From Lysobacterales bacterium (GTDB taxonomy: Bacteria > Pseudomonadota > Gammaproteobacteria > Steroidobacterales > Steroidobacteraceae): 37,296 nucleotides of DNA. Of this stretch, positions 23,887 through 31,560 are shown one piece after another. Location: the NCBI GenBank assembly GCA_003819815.1, contig RPQJ01000024.1, positions 1-37,296 on the forward strand, read 5' to 3'. A model generated the notes under the pieces. It worked only from the letters and a program-made list of their open reading frames with translations, made no database searches and was not told the origin of the DNA. A program made the position numbers and the translations under genes. Every line of letters begins with the position of its first letter. Position 1 is the first letter of the stretch.

Positions 23887-24819
23887 TCAGGGGCCGATCG
23901 CGAGGCGGAAGCCGAGATTGTTGGCTCGATACTTCTCGGGCCTCGGCGTGGGCGTTCCCGAGGCGCGGTGCGTGCACTTGCCGTCCTTCGTGCAGTCCCG
24001 AACCCACTCGAGCCCCTCGGCCGGCGGCGGCTTCAATTCGAAGGAATTGGCCGCGGCGGCCTCGGCCGGCGCGAACGCGTACTGCCACTCCGCCGACCGC
24101 GGCAGGCGGAATCGCAGGCCGGTCGTTTCGTTGATCCACGCGACGTAGGCCTCGACGTCTGGCCAGCTCACGCAGGTCACCGGCTCGAGTGCAGCCTCGG
24201 CGGAGAACGGGGGCGACTCGTCCGCCGCCGTGCCCTCGCAGGTGTCGCTCGGATCCTCGGTCTTCGTGCTGTAGTTCGTCGCGTTGACGAACTTGTCGAA
24301 ATCCCCGCGCGTCACGGGCGCACGGGCGATCGAAAACGAGCCGATGGCCGTTTCGCGCTGGCCTGCGGCGGCCGCGAGCGTGCCCGAGGGGACGAAGGTG
24401 TAGCCCTCGATCATGGACCGTATCTGGTCCGAGAGGTCCTGCTGGTACTTCGCGTACGTCCGGGTCGCCTCGGCGTACGCTTCGCCCGCGGGTGCTGCGA
24501 CACGGAAATAATCCCCGTACGCCCGCTCGGCGCGCAGCGGGTCGCCGGACGTGCGCGCCAGTTCGGCCTCTGCGAAGTACAGGCCGGGCGGCACCGTCAC
24601 GCCGGATCCCTCGAGTCGCCGGTAGTCGTCCATGGCCGCGTACAACGCCGCGGCGTCGCCGCGGGTCATCGCCGCGACCGCGCTGTCCTTCAGGCGCTTT
24701 TCCTGTGCCGCGGCCGGAGGATCTTCGCCTCGCGCGGTCGCGGCGAGCAGGACGAACAACGCCATCGCGCCGAGGCACGCGCCCGGATGCACTCGATGCG
24801 AGGCACGCACGTGATTCAT
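23887..24819 (-). CDS. Exported SUMF1/formylglycine-generating-enzyme-fold protein
   Basis: A 310-residue protein with a Sec signal peptide (hydrophobic ALFVLLAATA, cleavage near residue 30). A helical region with tetratricopeptide-like character follows (40-130; YFAEAELARTSGDPLRAERAY). The C-terminal FGE-sulfatase/SUMF1 fold (about 138-310) begins GYTFVPSGT and continues PVTRGDFDKFVNATNY, VTCVSWPDVEAYVAWIN and RLPRSAEWQYA. It ends with NNLGFRLA. The Cys residues (194, 216, 276, 282) do not sit in the catalytic arrangement of true formylglycine-generating enzymes, so a structural or binding role is likely. It follows the kinase gene with a 2-bp gap and is presumably coexpressed. SUMF1-fold proteins with Ser/Thr kinases are common partners in T6SS regulation. 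Periplasmic location is inferred from the signal peptide. Confidence 0.85.
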   Translation of the reverse strand: MNHVRASHRVHPGACLGAMALFVLLAATARGEDPPAAAQEKRLKDSAVAAMTRGDAAALYAAMDDYRRLEGSGVTVPPGLYFAEAELARTSGDPLRAERAYGDYFRVAAPAGEAYAEATRTYAKYQQDLSDQIRSMIEGYTFVPSGTLAAAAGQRETAIGSFSIARAPVTRGDFDKFVNATNYSTKTEDPSDTCEGTAADESPPFSAEAALEPVTCVSWPDVEAYVAWINETTGLRFRLPRSAEWQYAFAPAEAAAANSFELKPPPAEGLEWVRDCTKDGKCTHRASGTPTPRPEKYRANNLGFRLAIGP

Positions 24820-24821
24820 CG

Positions 24822-26651
24822 TCACAGGTCCATCACCTTGACCGCCGTGTCGGCGTATTCGGGAGGAGGGTTCTCGCCAAACTGCACTTTGCCGTCCTTG
24901 TCGATCCATTGATAGAGCTGCGCGGCGGCCTCGGGCTCGGCCGGTTCGCCCGCTCCCGCAGTAGCGCCCGCACCCGCATCGGACGTGGCCGGCTTCGCGG
25001 CCGCGGTTGCCGGTGCTGGCGCAGTCGCGGGCGCCGTCTCCGAAGCCGTTGCTGCAGCCTCGATCCCCGGGCCCTGACTCGTCGCGCGGGGAACGACCGT
25101 CGCAGGCGGCGATCCGGGCGGTGACGCTTTTGCGGGCGGGGCCTGCCGAGCCTGCGTCGACGCCGGTGGCGAGGTTTCGGCGACCGACGGTGTCGCTTCG
25201 GCAATGCCTTCCGCTGAAACTGCCGGCGACTCGACCGTCGGGATCTCCGGCGGCGACTCCGGCCTGGCGGACTCGTCCTTCTTCGCATTCCAGTACGCAG
25301 CGAAGAACCCCAACCACGCGATGCCGGCGATCGTCAGCGCGACCGTCCGCCCCACCCGCTTGCGGGGGGCAGCATCCGCAATCGCGGGCCGAGCCGCAGC
25401 CGGGGCGTCCTCGCGAGTCGCGGTGATCGGGCGCTCGACCGGCGCGAACGCGTGCACGAGTTCCATCACGTCCGCGAGCCGCCGCTCGCGGTCGAAGTCG
25501 AGTGCCCGGGCGAGCGCGGCATTCTGCGCCTGGGTGATGCCGACGACGGGCTCGAACTTCATTTCGCGGAACCGTGCGTCGACCGCCGACTTGCGACCGA
25601 ACGGGTGCCGGCCCGTCAGCGCCTCGTATGCGACGAGGCCGAAGGCGTACACGTCGTCGCGGGGATCCGGCGGTGCTGCGGCCAGCATCTGCTCCGGGCT
25701 CGCGTACGCGTTCGTCCACGCGCCGAGGCCGCCCGCGTCGAAGACCGTCAGCGCCGCATCGTTGCCGGGCGTGGCGTCCTTGGCGATGCGCGCGATTCCG
25801 AAGTCGATGACCTTGACCTCGCCACTCCGCATTACGAATACGTTGGCGGGCTTGAAGTCGGAGTGCACGACGCCGCGCGAGTGCGCGTGACGCAGCGCGC
25901 TGCCCGCGCCTTCGATGACCGCCCGTGCCTGCTCCGGAGGCAGGCCGGTACCGGGCTGCCGGGCGAGCATGCGGTCGAGCGAATCACCCTCGAGCAGTTC
26001 CATCACGAGATAGACGTGGGAGCCGTCGCGGTCGAAATCGTAGACCGCCGCGATGTTGGGGTGCGATAGCTGCTGCATCCGCCGCGCCTCGCGCTGCAGC
26101 GCGACGAGCGCATCCGGATGCTGCTTGAAGTCCTCGGTCAGGACCTTGATGGCGACGAACGGGTTGCGATCCCGGGCTTCCTCGCGGCGGTGGTCGCGCG
26201 CTCGAAAAACCACGCCCATGCCGCCTTCGCCGACCAGTTCCTCGATCACGAATCGATCGCGGATGACGTAGCCGACGCCGATCCGCGTGTCCGTCGATTC
26301 GGACTCGGCCCACCGGCGCCAGCTGCCCGACCGGCCCGCGCCCGAAGCTTCGGTCGGTGCAGGCGCCGCGTCCGGAGTCGGCGGCGAGTCGCGGACCTGC
26401 GCTGGAACATCCGTCGCCGGGCGCAGCATCGTGGCCTCGGGCGCCGCAGCCGGCGTCGCCAATGCCCGTTGCAGCGCGTCCGCGACGTCCTGGTCCAGTG
26501 ATCCGTCGCTGACGCGGATGCCGAGCGCATCCGCGACGTCGGAGTCCGGGAGAGGACTCGAGCCACGAAAGGCGCGGATCTCGTGCGCCGCCTCTGGAAC
26601 CGTAAGGGATCCGTCACCGAGACCGTCCAGTATTCGCTCGAGCCGGGTCAA
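24822..26651 (-). CDS. Membrane Ser/Thr protein kinase (PpkA-like) with DUF4124 C-terminus
   Basis: A 609-residue kinase. The N-terminal helical segment (1-65, ERILDGLGDGSLTVPEAAHEI) and a Pro/Ala-rich linker precede the kinase domain (about 128-405). The glycine loop is GEGGMGVVF at 141-149; Lys169 in VAIKVL binds ATP; the catalytic loop reads HSDFKPANV at 263-271, with Ser replacing the usual Arg; DFG is at 283-285. A membrane segment lies at 436-455. After it comes a long Ala/Pro linker and a DUF4124 domain (579-609, QLYQWIDKDGKVQFGENPPP) on the far side of the membrane. I chose TTG 26651, because AGGA stands eight bases upstream and the sequence further up looks non-coding. PpkA-type kinases activate H1-type T6SS by phosphorylating Fha; no Fha gene is in the window. 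It is divergent from tssA. Confidence 0.88.
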   Translation of the reverse strand: MTRLERILDGLGDGSLTVPEAAHEIRAFRGSSPLPDSDVADALGIRVSDGSLDQDVADALQRALATPAAAPEATMLRPATDVPAQVRDSPPTPDAAPAPTEASGAGRSGSWRRWAESESTDTRIGVGYVIRDRFVIEELVGEGGMGVVFRARDHRREEARDRNPFVAIKVLTEDFKQHPDALVALQREARRMQQLSHPNIAAVYDFDRDGSHVYLVMELLEGDSLDRMLARQPGTGLPPEQARAVIEGAGSALRHAHSRGVVHSDFKPANVFVMRSGEVKVIDFGIARIAKDATPGNDAALTVFDAGGLGAWTNAYASPEQMLAAAPPDPRDDVYAFGLVAYEALTGRHPFGRKSAVDARFREMKFEPVVGITQAQNAALARALDFDRERRLADVMELVHAFAPVERPITATREDAPAAARPAIADAAPRKRVGRTVALTIAGIAWLGFFAAYWNAKKDESARPESPPEIPTVESPAVSAEGIAEATPSVAETSPPASTQARQAPPAKASPPGSPPATVVPRATSQGPGIEAAATASETAPATAPAPATAAAKPATSDAGAGATAGAGEPAEPEAAAQLYQWIDKDGKVQFGENPPPEYADTAVKVMDL

Positions 26652-26975
26652 CGGTGGATTCCTGATGTTGTTCTGAAACTCGGAACAGGCAACGAGGCTA
26701 ATTCCATTGACGGTCGACAGCAAGCGACGAGTTGGTCGCGTGTCCGCCCGGTCAAGAGCGCGCGTCGTCGTCGCGCCATCGCGGTGCGGCGCCCGCGTGT
26801 GCTGCAATGCAATAGCGCTGCGCCTGTTGCGAAACCACGTGCCCGTTGACAATCCAACGGGAAAAGCGAATCTTCGGCGCCTCAGAACACTGAGACCCGA
26901 GACACGGCCCGAAGCAGGGGGGGAACCGTGATGGGCGTCAGACCCGTGCGGCCGTCAAAACAACAAGGGTAGTCG
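26652..26975. promoter_or_regulatory. Divergent T6SS regulatory region
   Basis: This 324-bp gap separates the leftward kinase gene from tssA. It is less GC-rich than the flanks and no convincing gene is seen in it. On the plus strand a perfect inverted repeat, CCCGTTG-ACAATC-CAACGGG (26842-26861), contains TTGACA at 26846-26851, an exact -35 consensus. The hexamer 17 bp downstream (AATCTT) matches the -10 at only 3 of 6 positions. A smaller dyad, CTCAG-AACA-CTGAG, lies at 26881-26894. AAGGG stands seven bases before the tssA ATG. An operator overlapping a -35 box is inferred from this arrangement. Confidence 0.4.
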
Positions 26976-27974
26976 ATGGACCCGGCAGTTGCCCGACTCG
27001 TGGAGCCGATCGACGGAGAGCATCCGTGCGGGGTCGATCTCGAGGACACGCCTTTGCTCGCGTCGTTCGACGCCTACCGCGTGTTCGGCCAGATGACGGC
27101 CCCACCGGGCGACATCGACTGGCGCGAGATCCGTGACAAGGCGCTCGAGGGACTGGAGCAGAGCAGGGACCTGAGATTGCTCTCCCACCTCGCCGCGGCG
27201 TCGCTGCGCACGGATGGACTGCAGCGCTTCTGCGACGTCCTGCACGTGGCGGCACGCTGGCTAGACGACCACCCGGACCACGTATTTCCGCGTGTCGACG
27301 AGGACGCGATCCTGCGCAAGAACGCGCTCAACGGCTTCTCCGACCGCATGGCGATCGTGGACGCCGTGCGCCGGCAACCCTTCGTGATGCACCCCCAGCT
27401 CGGCGCGTTCGCACTGCGTCATTTCGAGATCGCTTCGGGCAAGCTCGCCCCCGCCGAGGCCGACGGCGAGCCGCCTACCGAGGCCCAGCTGAGCGCCACC
27501 CTCGAGGGCGCCGACGGCGAGAAGCTCGTGGCGATGGAGGCGAGCCTCGCTGCTGCGGTGGAGGGCCTGCGGCGCGTCGAGTCCTCGATGCGCAACGCGC
27601 ACGGCGCCGAGGGCACGCCGGAGTTCGAGCCGCTGCTCGGCCCGCTGGTGCAGATCCACAAGCTGCTCGCGGACCAGCTCGCGGCGCGCGCGGCCAGCGC
27701 CGCGCCGGTCGAAGGCGCCGAGGCCGGTGCCGGCGGCGAGCCGGGCGCCGCAGCCATCATCGGCGTGGGCAGCATCCGCTCGCGCGACGACGCGATGCGC
27801 GCGCTCGATGCCGTCGCCGAGTTCTTTCGCAAGAACGAGCCGTCGAGCCCGCTGCCGATGATGGTCGAGCGTGCGAGGCGCCTGATCGGCAAGGACTTTC
27901 TCGAGCTGCTGTCGGACCTAGCGCCCGACGGCCTCGACCAGGCGAAGCACGTCGGCGGAGTTCGCGACGAATAG
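26976..27974 (+). CDS. tssA: Type VI secretion protein TssA
   Basis: A 332-residue T6SS baseplate/sheath-priming protein of the short TssA class. The N-terminal ImpA_N domain (about 8-130) has VEPIDGEHPCGVDLEDTP, then GDIDWREIRDKALEGLEQSRDLRL, the conserved TssA signature, and RWLDDHPDHVFPRVDEDAI. A variable linker follows, and the C-terminal domain (about 255-325) contains VGSIRSRDDAMRALDAVAEFF and a PSSPLPMMVERARRLIG motif. TssA caps the growing tail sheath and recruits baseplate and Hcp. It opens the rightward T6SS operon. The ATG is preceded by AAGGG. Length and order match tssA1 of the P. aeruginosa H1 cluster. Confidence 0.95.
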   Translation: MDPAVARLVEPIDGEHPCGVDLEDTPLLASFDAYRVFGQMTAPPGDIDWREIRDKALEGLEQSRDLRLLSHLAAASLRTDGLQRFCDVLHVAARWLDDHPDHVFPRVDEDAILRKNALNGFSDRMAIVDAVRRQPFVMHPQLGAFALRHFEIASGKLAPAEADGEPPTEAQLSATLEGADGEKLVAMEASLAAAVEGLRRVESSMRNAHGAEGTPEFEPLLGPLVQIHKLLADQLAARAASAAPVEGAEAGAGGEPGAAAIIGVGSIRSRDDAMRALDAVAEFFRKNEPSSPLPMMVERARRLIGKDFLELLSDLAPDGLDQAKHVGGVRDE

Positions 27975-28022
27975 CGTGGCCGGCTCCGGCCGGTCATTCG
28001 GAAACCTTCAGGAGGAGTAACC

Positions 28023-28538
28023 GTGTCTAAGCAGAGCAGTCAGAAGTTCATCGGCCGCAACCGTGCGCCGCGCGTGCAGATCGAGTACAACGTCGAGCTG
28101 TACGGCGCGCAGAAGAAGGTGCAGGTCCCGTTCGTGATGGGCGTCATGGCCGACCTGAGCGGAGACGCGAAGGAGCCCCTCCCTGGGGTCGACGAGCGCA
28201 AGTTCCTGAACGTCGACGTCGACAACTTCGACGAGCGCATGAAGTCGATGAAGCCCCGCGTCGCCTTCAGCGTGCCGAACACGCTCACCGGCGAGGGCAA
28301 CATGCAGGTCGACATCACGTTCGAGAGCATGGACGACTTCTCGCCGGCCGCGGTCGCACGCAAGGTCGACGCGCTCAACCAGCTGCTCGAGGCGCGCCAG
28401 CAGCTCTCGAACCTGATCACGTACATGGACGGCAAGGCCGGCGCCGAGGAGCTGGTGGCCAAGGTGCTGAACGACCCGGCGCTGCTCAAGACGCTCGCTT
28501 CCCAGCCCAAGCCGGAAGGCTCGGGCGACGGCAACTAA
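28023..28538 (+). CDS. tssB: Type VI secretion sheath small subunit TssB (VipA)
   Basis: A 171-residue protein that joins TssC in the contractile sheath. The N-terminal SSQKFIGRNRAPRVQIEYNVE is the family's hallmark, followed by PFVMGVMADLSG and RKFLNVDVDNFDERMKSMKPR. The C-terminal helix, VDALNQLLEARQQLSNLI, docks onto TssC and is the target of ClpV recycling. Start is GTG 28023 with AGGAGG nine bases upstream, a strong ribosome-binding site that decides this start. It lies 48 bp after tssA and 19 bp before tssC. All key segments are intact and the length is normal. Confidence 0.97.
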   Translation: MSKQSSQKFIGRNRAPRVQIEYNVELYGAQKKVQVPFVMGVMADLSGDAKEPLPGVDERKFLNVDVDNFDERMKSMKPRVAFSVPNTLTGEGNMQVDITFESMDDFSPAAVARKVDALNQLLEARQQLSNLITYMDGKAGAEELVAKVLNDPALLKTLASQPKPEGSGDGN

Positions 28539-28557
28539 TCCAACTTCGGGGACGACC

Positions 28558-30048
28558 ATGGCTGACGCAAGACAGGAACAGGCGGCACAGGGCGCAGTGC
28601 AGGAGGCCGACCAGTTCGCGGCACTGCTGCAGAGGGAATTCAAGCCCAAGACGGACCGGGCCCGGGCCGAGGTGGAGAACGCGGTGCGCACGCTCGCCGA
28701 GCAGGCGCTGCGCGAGACGACCGTCGTCTCGGACGACGTGATCGGCACGATCAAGGCGATCATCGCCGAGATCGACAAGAAGCTCTCGGACCAGGTGAAC
28801 GCGATCATGCACCAGGAGCGCTTCCAGCAGGTGGAGAGCGCCTGGCGCGGGCTGCATCACCTGGTGAGCAACTCCGAAACCGACGAGATGCTCAAGATCC
28901 GCGTCATGAACATCTCGAAGAAGGACCTGGCCAAGACCCTGAAGAAGTACAAGGGCACGGCATGGGACCAGAGCCCGCTCTTCAAGAAGCTGTACGAGCA
29001 GGAATACGGGCAGCTCGGCGGCGAGCCCTACGGTTGCCTGGTGGGCGACTACTACTTCGACCACACCCCGGGCGACGTCGAACTGCTCGGGCAGATGTCG
29101 CAGATCGCCGCCGCGGCACACGCCCCGTTCATCGCCGCTGCGTCGCCGACGGTGATGGGTATGGACACCTGGCAGGAGCTCGCGAACCCGCGCGACCTCG
29201 GCAAGATCTTCTCCTCTCCCGAGTATGCGGGCTGGCGCTCGCTGCGCGAGTCGGACGACGCGAAGTACATCGGCCTCGCGATGCCGCGGTTCCTTGCACG
29301 CGTGCCGTACGGCTCCAAGACCAACCCAGTCGAGGAGTTCGACTTCGAGGAGGAGACCGCGGGCGGCGACCACACGAAGTACACGTGGGCCAACGCCGCC
29401 TACACGATGGCGGTCAACATCAACCGGGCCTTCAAGCAGTACGGCTGGTGCACGGCGATCCGCGGCGTCGAGTCCGGCGGCGCGGTCGACGGGCTGCCCG
29501 TGCACACGTTCCCGTCCGACGACGGCGGCGTGGACATGAAGTGCCCGACCGAGATCGCGATCAGCGACCGCCGGGAGGCGGAGCTGGCCAACAGCGGCTT
29601 CATGCCGCTGATCCACCGCAAGAACACGGACGTCGCGGCGTTCATCGGCGCGCAATCGCTGCAGAAGCCGGCGGAATACACGGACGCGGATGCGAGCGCC
29701 AACGCACGTCTTTCCGCTCGCCTGCCGTACCTGTTCGCAAGCTGCCGTTTCGCGCACTACCTGAAGTGCATGGTCCGCGACAAGGTGGGCTCGTTCAAGG
29801 AGCGGGCCGACATGGAGCGCTTCCTGTCGGACTGGATCAAGGACTACGTGCTCGGCAATCCCGGCAGCGCCGGCGACGAGCTCAAGGCACGCAAGCCGCT
29901 CGCGGGTGCCGAGGTCAAGGTCACCGAGATCGAGGGCAACCCGGGCTACTACGCTGCGTCCTTTCACCTGCGGCCGCATTACCAGCTCGAGGGCGTGAAC
30001 GTCACGATGAGCCTGGTCTCGCGGCTGCCCTCGGAGAGGGGCGGCTAG
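28558..30048 (+). CDS. tssC: Type VI secretion sheath large subunit TssC (VipB)
   Basis: A 496-residue protein forming the bulk of the contractile sheath. Family landmarks: QVESAWRGLHHLVSNSET near residue 95, EQEYGQLGGEPYGCLVGDYYFDH, FIAAASPTVMGMDTW and FLARVPYGSKTNPVEEFDFEE. It ends with the conserved region NPGYYAASFHLRPHYQLEGVNVTMSLVSRLP. The N-terminal 40 residues are helical and probably lock with TssB. Length is typical (about 490-500). It is followed by a strong hairpin and then hcp. Confidence 0.97.
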   Translation: MADARQEQAAQGAVQEADQFAALLQREFKPKTDRARAEVENAVRTLAEQALRETTVVSDDVIGTIKAIIAEIDKKLSDQVNAIMHQERFQQVESAWRGLHHLVSNSETDEMLKIRVMNISKKDLAKTLKKYKGTAWDQSPLFKKLYEQEYGQLGGEPYGCLVGDYYFDHTPGDVELLGQMSQIAAAAHAPFIAAASPTVMGMDTWQELANPRDLGKIFSSPEYAGWRSLRESDDAKYIGLAMPRFLARVPYGSKTNPVEEFDFEEETAGGDHTKYTWANAAYTMAVNINRAFKQYGWCTAIRGVESGGAVDGLPVHTFPSDDGGVDMKCPTEIAISDRREAELANSGFMPLIHRKNTDVAAFIGAQSLQKPAEYTDADASANARLSARLPYLFASCRFAHYLKCMVRDKVGSFKERADMERFLSDWIKDYVLGNPGSAGDELKARKPLAGAEVKVTEIEGNPGYYAASFHLRPHYQLEGVNVTMSLVSRLPSERGG

Positions 30049-30062
30049 GAGTTTCGGATGGA

Positions 30063-30092
30063 CCGACCCCGGGCGCGACCGCCCGGGGTCGG
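30063..30092 (+). repeat. 13-bp perfect hairpin between tssC and hcp
   Basis: The arms CCGACCCCGGGCG (30063-30075) and CGCCCGGGGTCGG (30080-30092) pair perfectly around a four-base CGAC loop. It begins 15 bp after the tssC stop and ends 40 bp before the hcp ATG. No T-run follows, so it is not a standard intrinsic terminator. It is more likely an RNA-processing or stability element, or a partial attenuator. Confidence 0.7.
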
Positions 30093-30132
30093 CGGACTGG
30101 CGAATGCGACGGCATGAACGAGGAGAATTCCA

Positions 30133-30618
30133 ATGGCTGTTGACATGTTCATCAAGATCGACGGGATCAAGGGCGAGTCGAAGGACTCCAAGCACAAGGG
30201 GGAGATCGACGTCCTCGCCTGGAGCTGGGGCCTGTCGAATTCGGGCACCTTCCACATGGGCGGCGGCGGCGGCGCCGGCAAGGCCAGCATGCAGGACCTG
30301 AGCTTCACCAAGTACGTCGACGCGGGCTCCGCCGACCTGCAGCTGAGCTGCGCGACCGGCAAGCACATCGCGAAGGCCAATCTCGTGGTCCGCAAGGCGG
30401 GCGACAAGCCGCTCGAGTACATCCTCATCGAGCTGACGGAGTGCCTGATCACCTCCGTCAGCACCGGCGGTTCGGGCGGCGAGGATCGGCTCACGGAGAA
30501 CGTGACGATCAACTTCGAGGAAGTGCACTTCACCTACTGGACGCAGGACGACAAGACCGGCGCCAAGGGTGAATCGTCCGAGTTCAAGTACAACATCGCC
30601 GAGAACACCAAGAAGTGA
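30133..30618 (+). CDS. hcp: Type VI secretion tube protein Hcp (TssD)
   Basis: A 161-residue protein that stacks as hexameric rings to make the inner T6SS tube and can carry small effectors. MAVDMFIKIDGIKGESKDS is the standard opening, followed by IDVLAWSWGLSNSG and a glycine-rich loop. GKASMQDLSFTKYVDAGSA and LIELTECLITSVSTGGSGGED are further hallmarks, and it ends FTYWTQDDKTGAKGE with an Asn/Lys tail. GAGGAG stands six bases before the ATG. It is bracketed by two strong hairpins, consistent with separate control of its high-level expression. Length is typical; no effector extension is fused. Confidence 0.97.
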   Translation: MAVDMFIKIDGIKGESKDSKHKGEIDVLAWSWGLSNSGTFHMGGGGGAGKASMQDLSFTKYVDAGSADLQLSCATGKHIAKANLVVRKAGDKPLEYILIELTECLITSVSTGGSGGEDRLTENVTINFEEVHFTYWTQDDKTGAKGESSEFKYNIAENTKK

Positions 30619-30631
30619 GTTCCGCCGGACA

Positions 30632-30658
30632 CGGCGGCGCCCTCCAGGGGCGCCGCCG
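30632..30658 (+). terminator. 11-bp GC hairpin after hcp; partial terminator or 3'-end stabiliser
   Basis: Arms CGGCGGCGCCC (30632-30642) and GGGCGCCGCCG (30648-30658) pair perfectly around a TCCAG loop, starting 13 bp after the hcp stop. There is no T-run behind it, so termination would be incomplete at most. Blocking 3' exonucleases on an hcp transcript is the alternative. Confidence 0.45.
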
Positions 30659-30695
30659 CCGGCCCGTGGCCGCACCATACAGTCGGGTGGCGTAA

Positions 30696-31520
30696 ATGAC
30701 GCAGCAGAGCGGCTCGAGCCTGCGGGAAACCGCGGAAGACTGTTTCCGTCGCGGCGACCTGCCCGGTTGCCTGCGGTCGCTGCAGGACTCGGTACGCCAG
30801 AGTCCCGCGGATGCGAAGCTCAGGATCTTTCTCGCCCAGGTGCTTATGGTGCAGGGCGACTGGGGCCGGGCGCTGAACCAGCTCAAGGTGATCGGCGAGA
30901 TGGAGGCGAGCGCGCTGCCGATGATGCACGCCTACAGCGCCGCCATTCAGTGCGAGCGCCTGCGGGCCGAGGTCTTCGCAGGCACCCGCAGCCCGCTGCT
31001 GTTCGGCGAGCCGCTGCCGTGGATCGCCCTGCAGATGCAGAGCGTCGCGCTGCTTGGCAGCGGACGCGAGGCCGAGGCGGCGGAGTTGCGCGCCCAGGCG
31101 TTCGAAGCGGCCCCCGCGACCGCCGGCACCCTGAACGGCGAGCCCTTCGAGTGGATCGCGGACGCGGACTCGCGCCTCGGCCCGATGCTCGAGGTGCTGC
31201 TGAACGAGGCGTATTACTGGATCCCGTTCGAACGGATCGCGAGCATACGGGTCGAGCCTCCGAGCGATGCCCGCGACCTCGTGTGGCTGCCCGCGGAGTT
31301 CCGCTGGAGCAACGGCGGCGAGGCCATGGGCCTGATCCCGGTGCGTTATCCCGGTTCGGAGTCGAGCGACGACGCGGCGATCCGCCTCGCACGCAAGACG
31401 GAATGGCGTTCGATCGGGCCGGATGCCTACCAGGGGCTCGGCCAGCGGATCCTGACCACCGACGGCCCGGAGGTCGGGCTGCTGGAGCTGAGGGAACTGC
31501 AACTGCAGCCAGCCTCTTGA
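30696..31520 (+). CDS. tagJ: Type VI secretion accessory protein TagJ (ImpE family)
   Basis: A 274-residue protein of the ImpE/SciE/TagJ family. The N-terminal half is tetratricopeptide-like (residues 10-60, ETAEDCFRRGDLPGCLRSLQ and RIFLAQVLMVQGDWGRALNQL). The C-terminal half contains FEWIADADSRLGPMLEVLLN, YYWIPFERIASIRVEPP and DLVWLPAEFRWSNGGE, the ImpE core. In P. aeruginosa TagJ binds the TssB N-terminus and may guide ClpV. Its position between hcp and tssE is that of H1-type clusters. The gap before it, 77 bp, contains the GC hairpin. No clear Shine-Dalgarno precedes the ATG; GGTGGCGTAA is the nearest purine-rich stretch. Confidence 0.92.
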   Translation: MTQQSGSSLRETAEDCFRRGDLPGCLRSLQDSVRQSPADAKLRIFLAQVLMVQGDWGRALNQLKVIGEMEASALPMMHAYSAAIQCERLRAEVFAGTRSPLLFGEPLPWIALQMQSVALLGSGREAEAAELRAQAFEAAPATAGTLNGEPFEWIADADSRLGPMLEVLLNEAYYWIPFERIASIRVEPPSDARDLVWLPAEFRWSNGGEAMGLIPVRYPGSESSDDAAIRLARKTEWRSIGPDAYQGLGQRILTTDGPEVGLLELRELQLQPAS

Positions 31521-31560
31521 CCAGACCTTACTGGCCGGGGTCGGGCGATCCGGAGCATCG

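Noticed and set aside
23887-24819. True formylglycine-generating enzyme
   Set aside because: The SUMF1 fold is present, but the Cys residues are not in the catalytic positions and no sulfatase gene is near.
28486-30678. Open frame of 730 codons on the minus strand
   Set aside because: It is antisense to tssC and hcp and is low-complexity in composition. No family resemblance is seen.
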